The notes below the pieces were generated by a model that ran no database searches, had not been told where the DNA came from, and worked only from the letters and a program-made list of their open reading frames with translations. From Micromonospora sp. NBC_01796 (GTDB lineage: Bacteria > Actinomycetota > Actinomycetes > Mycobacteriales > Micromonosporaceae), in assembly GCF_035917455.1 (NCBI RefSeq), contig NZ_CP109078.1, positions 5,564,001 through 5,628,000 of the forward strand: 64,000 nt of DNA. The letters are read 5' to 3'. Shown one piece after another: positions 1 to 8,771 of this stretch. The translations under genes and the position numbers were made by a program. Positions within the stretch are counted from its first letter, which is position 1, and the number at the start of each line of letters is the position of its first letter.

Positions 1-42
1 GACATCATCCGTACCGCGATCGCCACCGTCGCCGCGCGCTGA
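1..42 (+). CDS. C-terminal end of an upstream gene (partial)
   Basis: An open frame enters from the left edge and ends at a TGA at 40-42; the last 13 residues read DIIRTAIATVAAR. The next gene is convergent and ends at 53, so the frame has no competing use. The fragment is too short to identify. Confidence 0.5.
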   Translation, partial: DIIRTAIATVAAR

Positions 43-52
43 CCGATATCGA

Positions 53-1543
53 TCAGGTGTCCGTCGGCGCTGGTGGTGCCTCACGCCGGTCCGGGCGTGA
101 TCTGAGCCAGCGGAGTACGGCGGCCCCGGTCAGGTAGCTGACCAGGGCCGCCGTGGGCAGTCCGACCGGTTCCGGCGAGTCTTTCGAGGTCAGGCTGTTG
201 TCGAGCAGCGCGGCCACCACGGCCGCGATCCCGACCCCGGTCAGCACCGCCCTCGGCACCGTCCGCTCGGGCCTTCCCACGAGCCGGGCCGGCGGCCCCG
301 CCCCGGATCGGCCCCGGCGGAGGCGGTGAAGCGGGCGCCCGGTGGGCCGCAGCGACCGGATCGGCCCGAGGGGCAGGAAACGTGACCGGCGTCCGGCCCC
401 GGTCTCGATCGGGCTGAACACGGCCACCAGCACCGCCAGCACCACCGTCAGGGTGACCAGCCAGGGCAGCCGCCACAGCCACCAGGCGCCGCTGCCCACG
501 GCCGGGGTGGGCAGCGCGTCCAGTGCGTCCAGCGCGCCGACCAGCAGCACCGCGGCGGTGATGTGCCAGAGGAAGATCGTCAGCACGACCGCGTTCGCCG
601 CGATCACCACCAGCCAGGGGCGGGGCCGGTGCAGCCAACGTTCCGCCGGGCCGCGCAGCAGCAGGATCACCCCGAGCTGCCAGGTCGCGTTGGCGAGCAG
701 GGCGAGGCTCGGCGGTGACATGTTGTGCAGCCGCTCGCCCGGGATGTTGACCATGCTGACCGGGTACGGTCCGGCCAGCGTCAGCGCCAGCAGCGCGGCG
801 AACCCGCCGAACAGCAGCCCGACACCGACCGTCGGCGCCATCGGCAACTGGGTGCGCAACAGCCCGCCACCGCTGCGGCCGGTGCCGGTCCGGCTGTCCC
901 GCCAGGCGTAACCGAACTGGTGCACGGCGAGCCAACCGAACAGGAAGTTCCCGCTGGCGTACGACTCGGGCCCGACCAGCCGGGCCAGGTCGCCCCCCAC
1001 CACCAGCGCCAGCAGCGCCACCGGTACGGCGAGCCCGAAGCGCCGGTGCAGCGCGTACGTCACCGGGGTCAGGGCCACCACCGCCAGGTACGCGGCCAGG
1101 AACCAGAGCGGGATGGTGGCGAACCAGACCACCGGGCGTACCTGCTCGGCGTCGGCCCCGACGAGTTGGGCGCCCAGCGCCGCGCCGGCCAGGACGACGA
1201 TCAGTGCCGTGGTCGGCCGCAGCAGCCGGGCGCACCGGTCCAGCAGCCAGTCGACGGCCCGACCGCCCCGGCGCCGGTGGCTGCTCAGGGAGGCTGCGTT
1301 GGCGTACCCGCCGACCAGGAAGAAGATCGGCATGACCTGGAACAGCCAGGTGCCGGGCCGGGCGGCGGAGAGTTCGACCAGGGCGGAGCGCCCGGTGAGC
1401 CGGCCGGACCGGTCGTGGTCGATCACGATGATCAGCCAGTGGCCGATCACCACGGCCGCGATCGCCAGGGCGCGCAGCAGGTCGAGGTAGCGCTCCCGCT
1501 CGGCGGGCGTCTCCCGGGCGAGCTGCCCCAGCCGACGCCGCAT
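53..1543 (-). CDS. acyltransferase-3 family membrane protein
   Basis: Integral membrane acyltransferase of the Acyl_transf_3/OafA class, which transfers acyl groups to sugars, lipids or antibiotics. The N-terminal part has the family hallmark RYLDLLRALAIAAVVIGHW, with the conserved Arg and His of helix 1, followed by a second motif near FFLVGGYANA. About ten hydrophobic segments alternate with Arg-rich loops, fitting the usual 10-11 helices. The 496-residue length is slightly long, because of an Arg/Pro-rich cytoplasmic loop near residues 395-430. ATG at 1543 has no clear ribosome site; TAGCCT seven bases upstream suggests a leaderless message. Substrate cannot be inferred and no biosynthetic neighbours are present. 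Confidence 0.85.
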   Translation of the reverse strand: MRRRLGQLARETPAERERYLDLLRALAIAAVVIGHWLIIVIDHDRSGRLTGRSALVELSAARPGTWLFQVMPIFFLVGGYANAASLSSHRRRGGRAVDWLLDRCARLLRPTTALIVVLAGAALGAQLVGADAEQVRPVVWFATIPLWFLAAYLAVVALTPVTYALHRRFGLAVPVALLALVVGGDLARLVGPESYASGNFLFGWLAVHQFGYAWRDSRTGTGRSGGGLLRTQLPMAPTVGVGLLFGGFAALLALTLAGPYPVSMVNIPGERLHNMSPPSLALLANATWQLGVILLLRGPAERWLHRPRPWLVVIAANAVVLTIFLWHITAAVLLVGALDALDALPTPAVGSGAWWLWRLPWLVTLTVVLAVLVAVFSPIETGAGRRSRFLPLGPIRSLRPTGRPLHRLRRGRSGAGPPARLVGRPERTVPRAVLTGVGIAAVVAALLDNSLTSKDSPEPVGLPTAALVSYLTGAAVLRWLRSRPDRREAPPAPTDT

Positions 1544-1754
1544 GTGAACAGGCTAGGGCTGATCGTCCGGGGGGAACCGGCAAACCCGCGACGCCGGGTC
1601 CTCGGCCCGGACGGTGCCGCCGTCGCCCCGTTGCTCGTCGACGGGGCCGGGTGCGATCGTGTTCCGGCTGCTCAGGGTGCTTGACGGGGATGGTGGGCGG
1701 GTCGCCCGTCGACCCGTCGGGGCAGGTAACGGTTTGAAAACTTCGCCCACAGTC

Positions 1755-1805
1755 TTGACACGGAGGGGGTGTTAGTAAGAACTTTTACCACTAACAGTTA
1801 ACACT
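1755..1805 (+). promoter_or_regulatory. promoter and probable operator of the amino-sugar operon
   Basis: A consensus -35 box TTGACA lies at 1755-1760. Downstream, the inverted repeat TGTTAGT (1770-1776) / ACTAACA (1790-1796) covers the expected -10 and start region, just before the RpiR gene at 1825. It is AT-rich against its surroundings. Autoregulation by the RpiR protein is the simplest reading (inference). Confidence 0.5.
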
Positions 1806-1824
1806 CTTTCCGGAAGGCGTTCAC

Positions 1825-2790
1825 ATGGTCGATCACGAGGTGGACACCGCCGCGCGAACCGCGGTGGTCGACGCCGAGGCGTTCGACCGGCGACTAGCCG
1901 CCGGACTCTCTCCGAGCGACAGCGTCCTGGTTCGGGTACGCGCCCGGCTCCCGGAGTTCACCGGCGCCCTGCAACGCGTCGCCGAACAGGTGCTCGCCGA
2001 CCCGGAGGCCGCCGCCCGCGCCACCATCGTCGAACTGGCCGAACGCAGCGGCACCTCACCGGCCACGGTCACCCGGTTCTGCCGGGCGATGGGCTTCGAG
2101 GGCTACGCCGACCTGCGGCTGGGCATCGCCGCCGAGACCGGACGGGCGCGCTCGGCCGGCTGGACGGTCGACATCGGCCGGGAGATCCAGCCCGGCGATC
2201 CGCTGGAGCGGGTGCTCGGCCAGATCATGGCGGCGGACACCCAGGCGATGCACGACACCGCGACACTGCTCGACCTGCGGGAGGTCGAACGGGCCGCGGA
2301 GGCGATCGCCGCCGCCAGCCGGGTCAACATCTTCGGTGCCAGCGGCAGCGCCCTGGTCGGCGCCGAGATGCAGTTCAGCCTGCACCGCATCGGCGTACCC
2401 GCCTGGTCCTGGCACGACGTCCACGAGGGGCTGGCCAGCGCCGCCCTGCTGCGCGACGGAGACGTGGCGCTCGGCATCTCGCACACCGGCGAGACCCGCG
2501 AGACGATCGAGATGCTGGCCGAGGCGGGCAGCCACGGCGCCACCACCGTCGCCCTGACCAGCTTCCCCCGCTCGCCCCTGGCGGAGCTGGCCGACATCGT
2601 GCTGCTCACCGCCAGCCAGGCCACCACCTTCCGCCCGGACGCGCTCTCCGCCCGGCACCCGCAACTGGTCGTCCTCGACCTGCTCTACATCGCGGTCGCC
2701 CAGCGGACCCACGACCGTGCCCACTCGGCGTTCCAGCGGACCGCGCGGGCCGTCGGCGGGCACAAGGCGGCGAAGGAGGTACGGGGATGA
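1825..2790 (+). CDS. MurR/RpiR family transcriptional regulator
   Basis: Regulator with an N-terminal RpiR helix-turn-helix (roughly residues 35-105, including IVELAERSGTSPATVTRF) and a C-terminal SIS domain (about 135-270, with FGASGSALVGAEMQ and GISHTGETRETIEM), which in this family binds a phosphosugar. It is the first gene of an operon with a second SIS protein and an NgcEFG-type transporter, so its ligand is probably an amino-sugar phosphate. Its own stop overlaps the start of a 15-codon ORF (ATGA at 2787-2790), implying translational coupling. An inverted repeat directly upstream is a candidate operator. Length of 321 residues is slightly longer than the usual 280-300. Confidence 0.9.
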   Translation: MVDHEVDTAARTAVVDAEAFDRRLAAGLSPSDSVLVRVRARLPEFTGALQRVAEQVLADPEAAARATIVELAERSGTSPATVTRFCRAMGFEGYADLRLGIAAETGRARSAGWTVDIGREIQPGDPLERVLGQIMAADTQAMHDTATLLDLREVERAAEAIAAASRVNIFGASGSALVGAEMQFSLHRIGVPAWSWHDVHEGLASAALLRDGDVALGISHTGETRETIEMLAEAGSHGATTVALTSFPRSPLAELADIVLLTASQATTFRPDALSARHPQLVVLDLLYIAVAQRTHDRAHSAFQRTARAVGGHKAAKEVRG

Positions 2791-2834
2791 GCGACCAGGG
2801 CCACCCCACCGTACGGATCGGGGCGAACAAATGA
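2787..2834 (+). CDS. 15-codon coupling mini-ORF between regulator and SIS gene
   Basis: ATG at 2787 overlaps the regulator's TGA (ATGA), and the frame MSDQGHPTVRIGANK ends at TGA 2832-2834, itself overlapping the SIS gene's ATG at 2831 (again ATGA). The only strong ribosome site in the junction, AAGGAGGT at 2773-2780, is correctly spaced for this mini-ORF and not for the SIS gene. It may therefore deliver ribosomes to the downstream start. No homologue is known to me; it could instead be a fortuitous frame. Confidence 0.45.
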   Translation: MSDQGHPTVRIGANK

Positions 2835-3580
2835 TCAGCATGCAGGGGTACGCCGACGCGGTCCGCCCGGTGCTCGACCGGCTGCTGGACACCCAGGTCG
2901 ACGGGGTGGGCCGGGCGGCCGACCTGATCGCCGACAGCCTGCGCGGCGACGGCGTGCTCCAGGCGTTCGGTGCCGGCCACTCCGAGGCGTTCGCGGCCGA
3001 GCTGGTCGCCCGTGCCGGCGGACTGGTACCGACCAACCAGCTTTCGCTCTGGGACCTGGTGCTGTACGGCGACGCGTCGCCGGACGTACTCGGCGATCCC
3101 AAACTCGAACGCGACCCCACCATCGCCCACCAGATCTACGCGCTCGCGGCCCCCCAGCCGCGCGACGTGTTCGTGGTGGCGTCCCAGTCCGGCATCAACG
3201 GCTCGGTTGTCGAGCTGGCGAGGCTGGTGAAAGAACGCGGTCACGACCTGATCGCGGTCACCTCGGTCGAGCACACGGCACGGGTCGCCCCACGGCACCC
3301 GTCCGGTCAACGGCTCGCCGACATTGCCGACGTCGTGCTGGACAATGGCGCGCCGTACGGTGACGCACTGCTGCCGCTGGACGGCGGCGGCGCGGTCTGT
3401 GCGGTCTCCTCGGTCACCACCGCGCTGCTGGCGCAGCTGCTGACCGCGGAGGTCGTACGACGGTTCCACGTCGTGGGAGAGGTACCCCCAATTTACCGAT
3501 CCGCGAACGTCCCCGGCGGGGACGAGCACAACACCGCCCTGGAGTCGCGGTATGCCGGGCGTATCCGGCGTACCGCCTGA
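2831..3580 (+). CDS. SIS (sugar isomerase) domain protein
   Basis: A 249-residue SIS-domain protein of the MurQ/phosphosugar-isomerase-like group; the substrate is probably an N-acetylhexosamine phosphate. Visible features are an N-terminal helix, the sugar-phosphate loop AFGAGHSEAFAAELVARAGG (about residues 40-60) and a second loop VVASQSGINGSVVELA. ATG at 2831 was chosen because residues from MISMQGYADAV match the family N-terminus; the longer upstream frame overlaps the regulator. It lies between the RpiR regulator and the transporter genes, so it probably acts on the imported sugar after phosphorylation. An etherase, deaminase or isomerase role cannot be told apart by eye. Confidence 0.85.
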   Translation: MISMQGYADAVRPVLDRLLDTQVDGVGRAADLIADSLRGDGVLQAFGAGHSEAFAAELVARAGGLVPTNQLSLWDLVLYGDASPDVLGDPKLERDPTIAHQIYALAAPQPRDVFVVASQSGINGSVVELARLVKERGHDLIAVTSVEHTARVAPRHPSGQRLADIADVVLDNGAPYGDALLPLDGGGAVCAVSSVTTALLAQLLTAEVVRRFHVVGEVPPIYRSANVPGGDEHNTALESRYAGRIRRTA

Positions 3581-3626
3581 CCCTGACATTTTGTGGCGAC
3601 GACGAAACCTAACCGAGGAGACGAAG

Positions 3627-5060
3627 ATGTCCGTAACCCCCGACAAGCCGTCGGATCTCAGCCGCCGCATCGTTCTGCAGCGGGCGGCGGCTGCCGGCCT
3701 GCTCGCCGTTCCGGCGGCCGGTCTGCTCAGCGCCTGCGCCACCGGCGGTGACGGCGACACGCAGGAGCAGAGCGAGGGCACCAAGAGCGCCGAGAACCCG
3801 TTCGGCGTCAAGGAGGACGCCGCGCTCGAGGTGGTCATCTTCAACGGTGGCTACGGCGACAAGTACGCCACCGACGTGCACGAGCCGCTCTACAAGGCGA
3901 AGTTCCCGAAGGCGACCATCAAGCACGAGGCCAGCCAGGCCATCTCCACCGTGCTCCAGCCCCGGTTCGCCGCCGGCAACCCGCCGGAGTTCGTCAACAA
4001 CTCCGGCGAGAAGTCGCTGGACTTCGGCGCCCTGGTCGCCGACGGTCAGCTCCAGGACCTGACCGAGCTGTGGGACGCCCCGTCGGTGGACGACCCGTCG
4101 AAGAAGGTCCGGGACACCGTCGTTCCCGGCACCGTCGACGTCGGTACGTTCAACGGCAAGCCGTACGTGCTCAACTACGTCTCCACCGTGTTCGGCCTCT
4201 GGTACTCCGGCAAGCAGTTCAAGGAAAACGGTTGGGCTCCCGCCAAGACCTGGGAGGAGTTCACCGCGCTGCTCGACAAGATCAAGGCCAAGGGCATCAC
4301 CCCGTTCGGTTACGCCGGTGCGAACGCGCCGTACTACGTCTGGAACGTGATCCTCACCCAGGCCGCCAAGATCGGCGGACCGGACGTACTGAAGAACATC
4401 GACAACCTCGAGGACGGCGCCTGGACCGCCGAGCCGGTCAAGCAGGCCGCTACCGCGTGGGCCGAGATCGGTGCCAAGTACCTGGACAAGAGCTTCGAGG
4501 GGCTCAAGCACACCGACGTACAGCTCCTGCAGAACCAGTACAAGGTCGGCTTCTACCCCAGCGGTGACTGGCTGGAGAACGAGCAGGCCAAGGACACCCC
4601 GCCCGGCTTCGAGTACCAGATGATGCCCCTGCCGAGCCTGACCGCGTCGGACAAGCTGCCGGCCGGTACGGTCCGCGCCACCGCGGCCGAGGGCTACTTC
4701 GTCTCGGCCAAGAGCGCGAACCCGCGCGGCGCGATGGAGTACATGCGCCAGATGCTCTCCACCGCCGGTGCCAAGGGCTTCACCGAGGTGGTCAAGTCCG
4801 CTACGGTCGTGACCTCCGGCTCGACCGGTTACGCGTTCCCGCCCGGTGTGGCCAGCTCGCAGGCCGCGCTCGCCGCCGCCGGTCAGAACGTGGTGAACCT
4901 CTTCTTCGACGGCTGGTACAAGGAGCTGGACACCGAGGCCCGCACCGCGACCAACGAGCTGATGTTCGGCCGGATCAAGGCCGACGCGTTCTGCGAGCGG
5001 ATCCAGAAGAAGGCGGATGCGATCAAGAAGGACGCGTCCGTCACCAAGTTCAAGCGCTGA
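3627..5060 (+). CDS. ngcE: NgcE-type N-acetylglucosamine/chitobiose-binding lipoprotein
   Basis: Solute-binding component of an ABC importer (477 residues). The N-terminus combines a twin-arginine motif (SRRIVLQ, residues 12-18) with a lipobox ending at Cys37 (LSAC), so it is exported folded and lipid-anchored. The mature sequence with FNGGYGDKYATDVHEPLY resembles Streptomyces NgcE, the binding protein for GlcNAc and N,N'-diacetylchitobiose. ATG 3627 has a GAGGAG site at 3615-3620; the frame extends upstream to 3552, but that overlaps the SIS gene. Two permease genes follow. As in Streptomyces, no ATPase gene is present, so a shared MsiK-type ATPase encoded elsewhere is likely (inference). 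Confidence 0.9.
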   Translation: MSVTPDKPSDLSRRIVLQRAAAAGLLAVPAAGLLSACATGGDGDTQEQSEGTKSAENPFGVKEDAALEVVIFNGGYGDKYATDVHEPLYKAKFPKATIKHEASQAISTVLQPRFAAGNPPEFVNNSGEKSLDFGALVADGQLQDLTELWDAPSVDDPSKKVRDTVVPGTVDVGTFNGKPYVLNYVSTVFGLWYSGKQFKENGWAPAKTWEEFTALLDKIKAKGITPFGYAGANAPYYVWNVILTQAAKIGGPDVLKNIDNLEDGAWTAEPVKQAATAWAEIGAKYLDKSFEGLKHTDVQLLQNQYKVGFYPSGDWLENEQAKDTPPGFEYQMMPLPSLTASDKLPAGTVRATAAEGYFVSAKSANPRGAMEYMRQMLSTAGAKGFTEVVKSATVVTSGSTGYAFPPGVASSQAALAAAGQNVVNLFFDGWYKELDTEARTATNELMFGRIKADAFCERIQKKADAIKKDASVTKFKR

Positions 5061-5074
5061 TCGGAGCGTAGGTC

Positions 5075-5983
5075 ATGCGGCACGGCAAGTATCCCTTCGT
5101 GATCGGCTTCCTGGCCGCTCCGGTGCTGTTGTACTCGGTCTTCGTGATCGCCCCGTACGCCCAGGCGTTCCAGATCTCGATGACCAACTGGAGGGGATTG
5201 TCCGCCCCGAAGTGGGTGGGCTTCGACAACTATCGACAGTTGGTCGAGGACCACCGCTTCTGGCAGGCGATCCAGCATCACCTGGTACTGCTGCTCGCCC
5301 TGCCGCTGATCACCATCGCCATCGCCCTGTTCTTCTCGTTCATGCTCAACGTGGCGGGCAAGAGCAGCGGGGGCAAGCGGTCGGGGGTCTGGGGCTCGGG
5401 GTTCTACCGGGTGGTGTTCTTCTTTCCCCAGGTCCTCGCCGTGGCGATCATCGCGGTGCTGTTCCAGACGGTCTACCGACCGAACGAGTCCGGCCTGATC
5501 AACGGCGTGTTGATGAAGATCGGCCTGGATCCGATCCTGTTCCTGGTCAACCCGAACATCGCGCTCTGGTCGATCCTCGGGGTGCTGGTCTGGCAGGCGG
5601 TCGGCTTCTACGTGGTGCTCTTCTCGGCCGGCATCGCCTCGATTCCCGGTGAGATCTACGAGGCCGCCGAGATGGACGGCGCGACCCGGGTCACGCTGTT
5701 CTTCCGGGTGACCCTGCCGCTGCTCTGGGACACCCTCCAGGTCGCCTGGGTCTACCTGGGCATCGCCGCGTTCGACGCGTTCGCGGTGGTGGCGGTGCTC
5801 TCGGTCGACAACGGCGGTCCGGACGGGGCGACCACCGTCCTGGCGCTGGAGATCTACCGCAACGCCTTCACCTACTCCAAGTACGGGTACGCCTCGGCGA
5901 TGGGTGTGGCGCTGTTCTTCCTGACCATCACCTTCGCAGTGTTCACGCTGCGGGTAACCAAGCGGGAAAGCGTCGAGTACTGA
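5075..5983 (+). CDS. ngcF: NgcF-type sugar ABC transporter permease
   Basis: First inner-membrane permease of the NgcEFG-type importer: 302 residues, six predicted helices, and the ABC-permease EAA loop EAAEMDGATRVTLFFRVTLP in the last third, which docks with the ATPase. It starts 14 bases after ngcE stops, and its TGA overlaps the next ATG by one base (TGATG at 5981-5985), so the two permeases are translationally coupled. Order E-F-G matches the Streptomyces locus. The family assignment is firm; the sugar specificity rests on the binding protein. Confidence 0.9.
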   Translation: MRHGKYPFVIGFLAAPVLLYSVFVIAPYAQAFQISMTNWRGLSAPKWVGFDNYRQLVEDHRFWQAIQHHLVLLLALPLITIAIALFFSFMLNVAGKSSGGKRSGVWGSGFYRVVFFFPQVLAVAIIAVLFQTVYRPNESGLINGVLMKIGLDPILFLVNPNIALWSILGVLVWQAVGFYVVLFSAGIASIPGEIYEAAEMDGATRVTLFFRVTLPLLWDTLQVAWVYLGIAAFDAFAVVAVLSVDNGGPDGATTVLALEIYRNAFTYSKYGYASAMGVALFFLTITFAVFTLRVTKRESVEY

Positions 5984-6918
5984 TGGGCACACAGCTGACC
6001 ACGACCAGGACCGACCAGCCGGACGGTCCCGGCCCCCGACCCCTCCCGCCGGTGGAGAAACCCCGACGTCGCAAGCGCGCCGACCGGGGCGAGGTGAGCC
6101 TGCTCAACGGCGTGGGGCACCTGGCGCTGTTCTTCTGGGCAGTGATCGTCGTGGTGCCGATCATCTGGGTCTTCCTCGCCTCGTTCAAGAACACCACGGA
6201 GATCTTCAGTAGCCCCTGGACCCTGCCGGCGGAACTGCGCTGGGAGAACTGGGGGCGGGCCTGGACCAAGGCCAACGTCGGCCGCTACTTCCTCAACAGC
6301 GTCCTCGTGGTCAGCTGCGGCACGTTCCTCACGATGCTGCTCGGTTCGATGGCCGCGTACGTGCTGGCCCGGTACAAGTTCTGGGGCAACCGGTTCATCT
6401 ACTACCTGTTCGTCTCCGGGTTGGCCTTTCCGGTCTTCCTGGCCCTGGTGCCGCTCTTCTTCGTGGTGCGCAACCTGGGCCTGCTGGACACGTACACCGG
6501 GCTGGTGTTGGTCTACACGGCGTACTCGCTGCCGTTCACCGTCTTCTTCCTGGTCGCCTTCTTCCGTACGCTGCCGAACTCGGTGGCCGAGGCGGCGATG
6601 ATCGACGGGGCGTCGCACACCCGGCTGTTCTTCCAGGTCATGCTGCCGATGGCGAAACCCGGCATGATCAGCGTGACGATCTTCAACATCATCGGCCAGT
6701 GGGCCCAGTACCAGCTACCGCTGGTGCTGGTCTCCAGTGCCAAGGACAAGTGGGTGCTCACCCAGGGCATCGCCGACATCTCGGTGAATGCCGGGTACGA
6801 GGCGGACTGGTCCGGCCTGTTCGCCGCGCTCACCATCGCGATCCTCCCGATGATCATCGTGTACGCGATCTTCCAGCGCCAGATCCAGTCCGGCCTGACC
6901 GCCGGAGCGGGCAAGTAG
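5983..6918 (+). CDS. ngcG: NgcG-type sugar ABC transporter permease
   Basis: Second permease of the importer (311 residues). A basic, proline-rich N-terminal tail of about 38 residues precedes six hydrophobic helices. The EAA loop EAAMIDGASHTRLFFQVMLP is near residues 205-225. It is coupled to ngcF by a one-base stop/start overlap and is the last gene of the operon; 93 bases separate it from the next gene. No obvious intrinsic terminator was seen in that gap. Confidence 0.9.
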   Translation: MGTQLTTTRTDQPDGPGPRPLPPVEKPRRRKRADRGEVSLLNGVGHLALFFWAVIVVVPIIWVFLASFKNTTEIFSSPWTLPAELRWENWGRAWTKANVGRYFLNSVLVVSCGTFLTMLLGSMAAYVLARYKFWGNRFIYYLFVSGLAFPVFLALVPLFFVVRNLGLLDTYTGLVLVYTAYSLPFTVFFLVAFFRTLPNSVAEAAMIDGASHTRLFFQVMLPMAKPGMISVTIFNIIGQWAQYQLPLVLVSSAKDKWVLTQGIADISVNAGYEADWSGLFAALTIAILPMIIVYAIFQRQIQSGLTAGAGK

Positions 6919-6998
6919 TCCCACCGGACCGACACCCGCACCGGTAATCCGCGTCGCACTGCCCGGCCCACCCGACCGAACATGTCGGAGGGGCCGGG

Positions 6999-7004
6999 CA
7001 GAAT
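6999..7004 (+). promoter_or_regulatory. candidate -10 box of a leaderless transcript
   Basis: CAGAAT ends seven bases before the GTG at 7012, the spacing expected if transcription begins at the start codon. No ribosome site precedes this GTG. Confidence 0.35.
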
Positions 7005-7011
7005 CGCCACC

Positions 7012-8694
7012 GTGCTGGTGGCGGTGATGCCCGACGAGGGCGGCGGGGGAGAGTGGCAGCCCCTGCATCCGGACGGCCGCCCGGCCGGGGCGGCCGAGCC
7101 GGTGACCGACCTGGTCGCCGCGATCGCCGAGCGTGAGGCGCGGGACCGGCCGCGTTGGATCTGGCCGGCCACCGCGTCGACCTATCCGGCCCTGCGCCGG
7201 GCCGGCGTACGCGTCGACCGCTGCCATGACGTCGAGCTGACCGAGGCCCTGCTGCTCGGCCACGCCGGCCGGTGGGGCGAGCCGCGCTCACTCGCCGCCG
7301 CCTGGGCCCGGTTGAGCGGGACACCGGTGCCGGCCGACCCCGCACCCCGCGCGGCCATCCCGCCGGGCAACGCGCAGGCCGCCCTCTTCGAGCCGGTTTC
7401 CGAGTCCCCGGCGCTGGGTCTGGACGCACTGGTCGGGGTCTACGCCGATCAGCACGCCCGGATCGAGGCGACCGGCGAACCGGGGCGGTTCCGACTGCTG
7501 GTCGCGGCCGAGTCCGCCGGGGCGCTGATCGCGGTCGAGATGGCCGCCGACGGGCTGCCGTGGCGCGGCGACGTACACGACGACCTGCTGCACGACCTGC
7601 TCGGTGAGCCGTCGCCGGTCGGGCCGCCGCGCCGGCTGGTCGAGCTGTCCGCCGGGATCGCGGCGGCGTTCGGGGTCAGGCAACTGCACCCCGAGTCGCC
7701 GGCCGAGGTGCTGCGTGCCTTCGCCCGCGCCGGGATAGAACTGCCCAGCACCCGGGCGTGGGTGCTGCGCGGGGTCGACCACCCGGCCGTGCCGCTGCTG
7801 CTGGAGTACAAGGAGCTGTACCGGATCTGGACCGCGCACGGCTGGGCCTGGCGGGACACCTGGGTGCACGACGGGCGGTTCCGCCCGGAGTACGTGCCGG
7901 CCGGGGTCGTCTCCGGCCGGTGGGCCACCCGTGGTGGGGGAGCGTTGCAGATCCCCAAGGTGGTCCGGCGGGCGGTACGGTCCGATCCGGGCTGGCGGTT
8001 CGTGGTCGCCGACGCCGGCCAGTTGGAGCCCCGGGTGCTGGCCGCGGTCTCCGGTGACGCCCGGTTGGCCGCCGCCGGTGGCGCCGGTGACCTCTACGCC
8101 GCCCTGGCCCGGGACTCGTTCGACGGTGACCGGGCCAGGGCGAAGCTGGCCCTGCTCGGCGCCATGTACGGCCAGACCGGCGGCTCCGCGATCCCGGCGC
8201 TGGCCGTACTGCGGCGAAGCTACCCGACCGCCTTCGAATACGTGGAGAGCGCGGCCCGTACCGGGGAGGCGGGTGGGCTGGTGCGGTCGTGGCTCGGCCG
8301 GACCTGCCCGCCGTCGTCGGTCGGCGTACGCGAGGACGGTGAGGGTGCGGACTTCGAGGTGCGGGCCGAGGTCGACCCGTTCGGCCCCCGGGCCCGTGCC
8401 CTGGCCCGCTCCCGGGGCCGGTTCACCCGCAACTTCGTCATCCAGGCGACCGCCGCCGAGTGGGCGCTGACCCTGCTCGCCGTCCTGCGCGGGGCGCTCG
8501 CCGGGACCGCCGCCCAACTGGTCTTCTTCCAGCACGACGAGGTGCTGGTGCACTGTCCGCAGGAGCAGGCGGGCGAGGTGGCCGAGCTGGTCCGGACGGC
8601 GTCCGACCGGGCCGGACGGTTGCTCTTCGGAGCCACCCCGGTCCGGTTCCCGGTCGACGTATCCGTGGTTGATTGCTACGCTGACGCGGCGTAG
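7012..8694 (+). CDS. bifunctional 3'-5' exonuclease/DNA polymerase (family A-like)
   Basis: About 560-residue actinobacterial protein related to DNA polymerase I, lacking the 5' nuclease. Polymerase motifs are recognisable but altered: motif A reads DAGQLEPR (around residue 333; PolA has DYSQIELR), motif B is RAKLALLGAMYGQ (around 375) and motif C is FQHDEVL (around 505). The catalytic Asp residues of motifs A and C are kept. The N-terminal exonuclease-like half shows no clear DTETTG or other DEDD residue, so it may be inactive. GTG 7012 is preferred because LVAVMPD fits the family N-terminus; ATG 6982 adds ten residues. A role in repair is inferred only from relatives. Confidence 0.8.
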   Translation: MLVAVMPDEGGGGEWQPLHPDGRPAGAAEPVTDLVAAIAEREARDRPRWIWPATASTYPALRRAGVRVDRCHDVELTEALLLGHAGRWGEPRSLAAAWARLSGTPVPADPAPRAAIPPGNAQAALFEPVSESPALGLDALVGVYADQHARIEATGEPGRFRLLVAAESAGALIAVEMAADGLPWRGDVHDDLLHDLLGEPSPVGPPRRLVELSAGIAAAFGVRQLHPESPAEVLRAFARAGIELPSTRAWVLRGVDHPAVPLLLEYKELYRIWTAHGWAWRDTWVHDGRFRPEYVPAGVVSGRWATRGGGALQIPKVVRRAVRSDPGWRFVVADAGQLEPRVLAAVSGDARLAAAGGAGDLYAALARDSFDGDRARAKLALLGAMYGQTGGSAIPALAVLRRSYPTAFEYVESAARTGEAGGLVRSWLGRTCPPSSVGVREDGEGADFEVRAEVDPFGPRARALARSRGRFTRNFVIQATAAEWALTLLAVLRGALAGTAAQLVFFQHDEVLVHCPQEQAGEVAELVRTASDRAGRLLFGATPVRFPVDVSVVDCYADAA

Positions 8695-8771
8695 TTCCGA
8701 ATTTGCCCTTTTGGTGCCGATACCTCAGCCTGACCGGGTCGTTGGGCCCGGTGTGCGTACGACGCCGTCGT

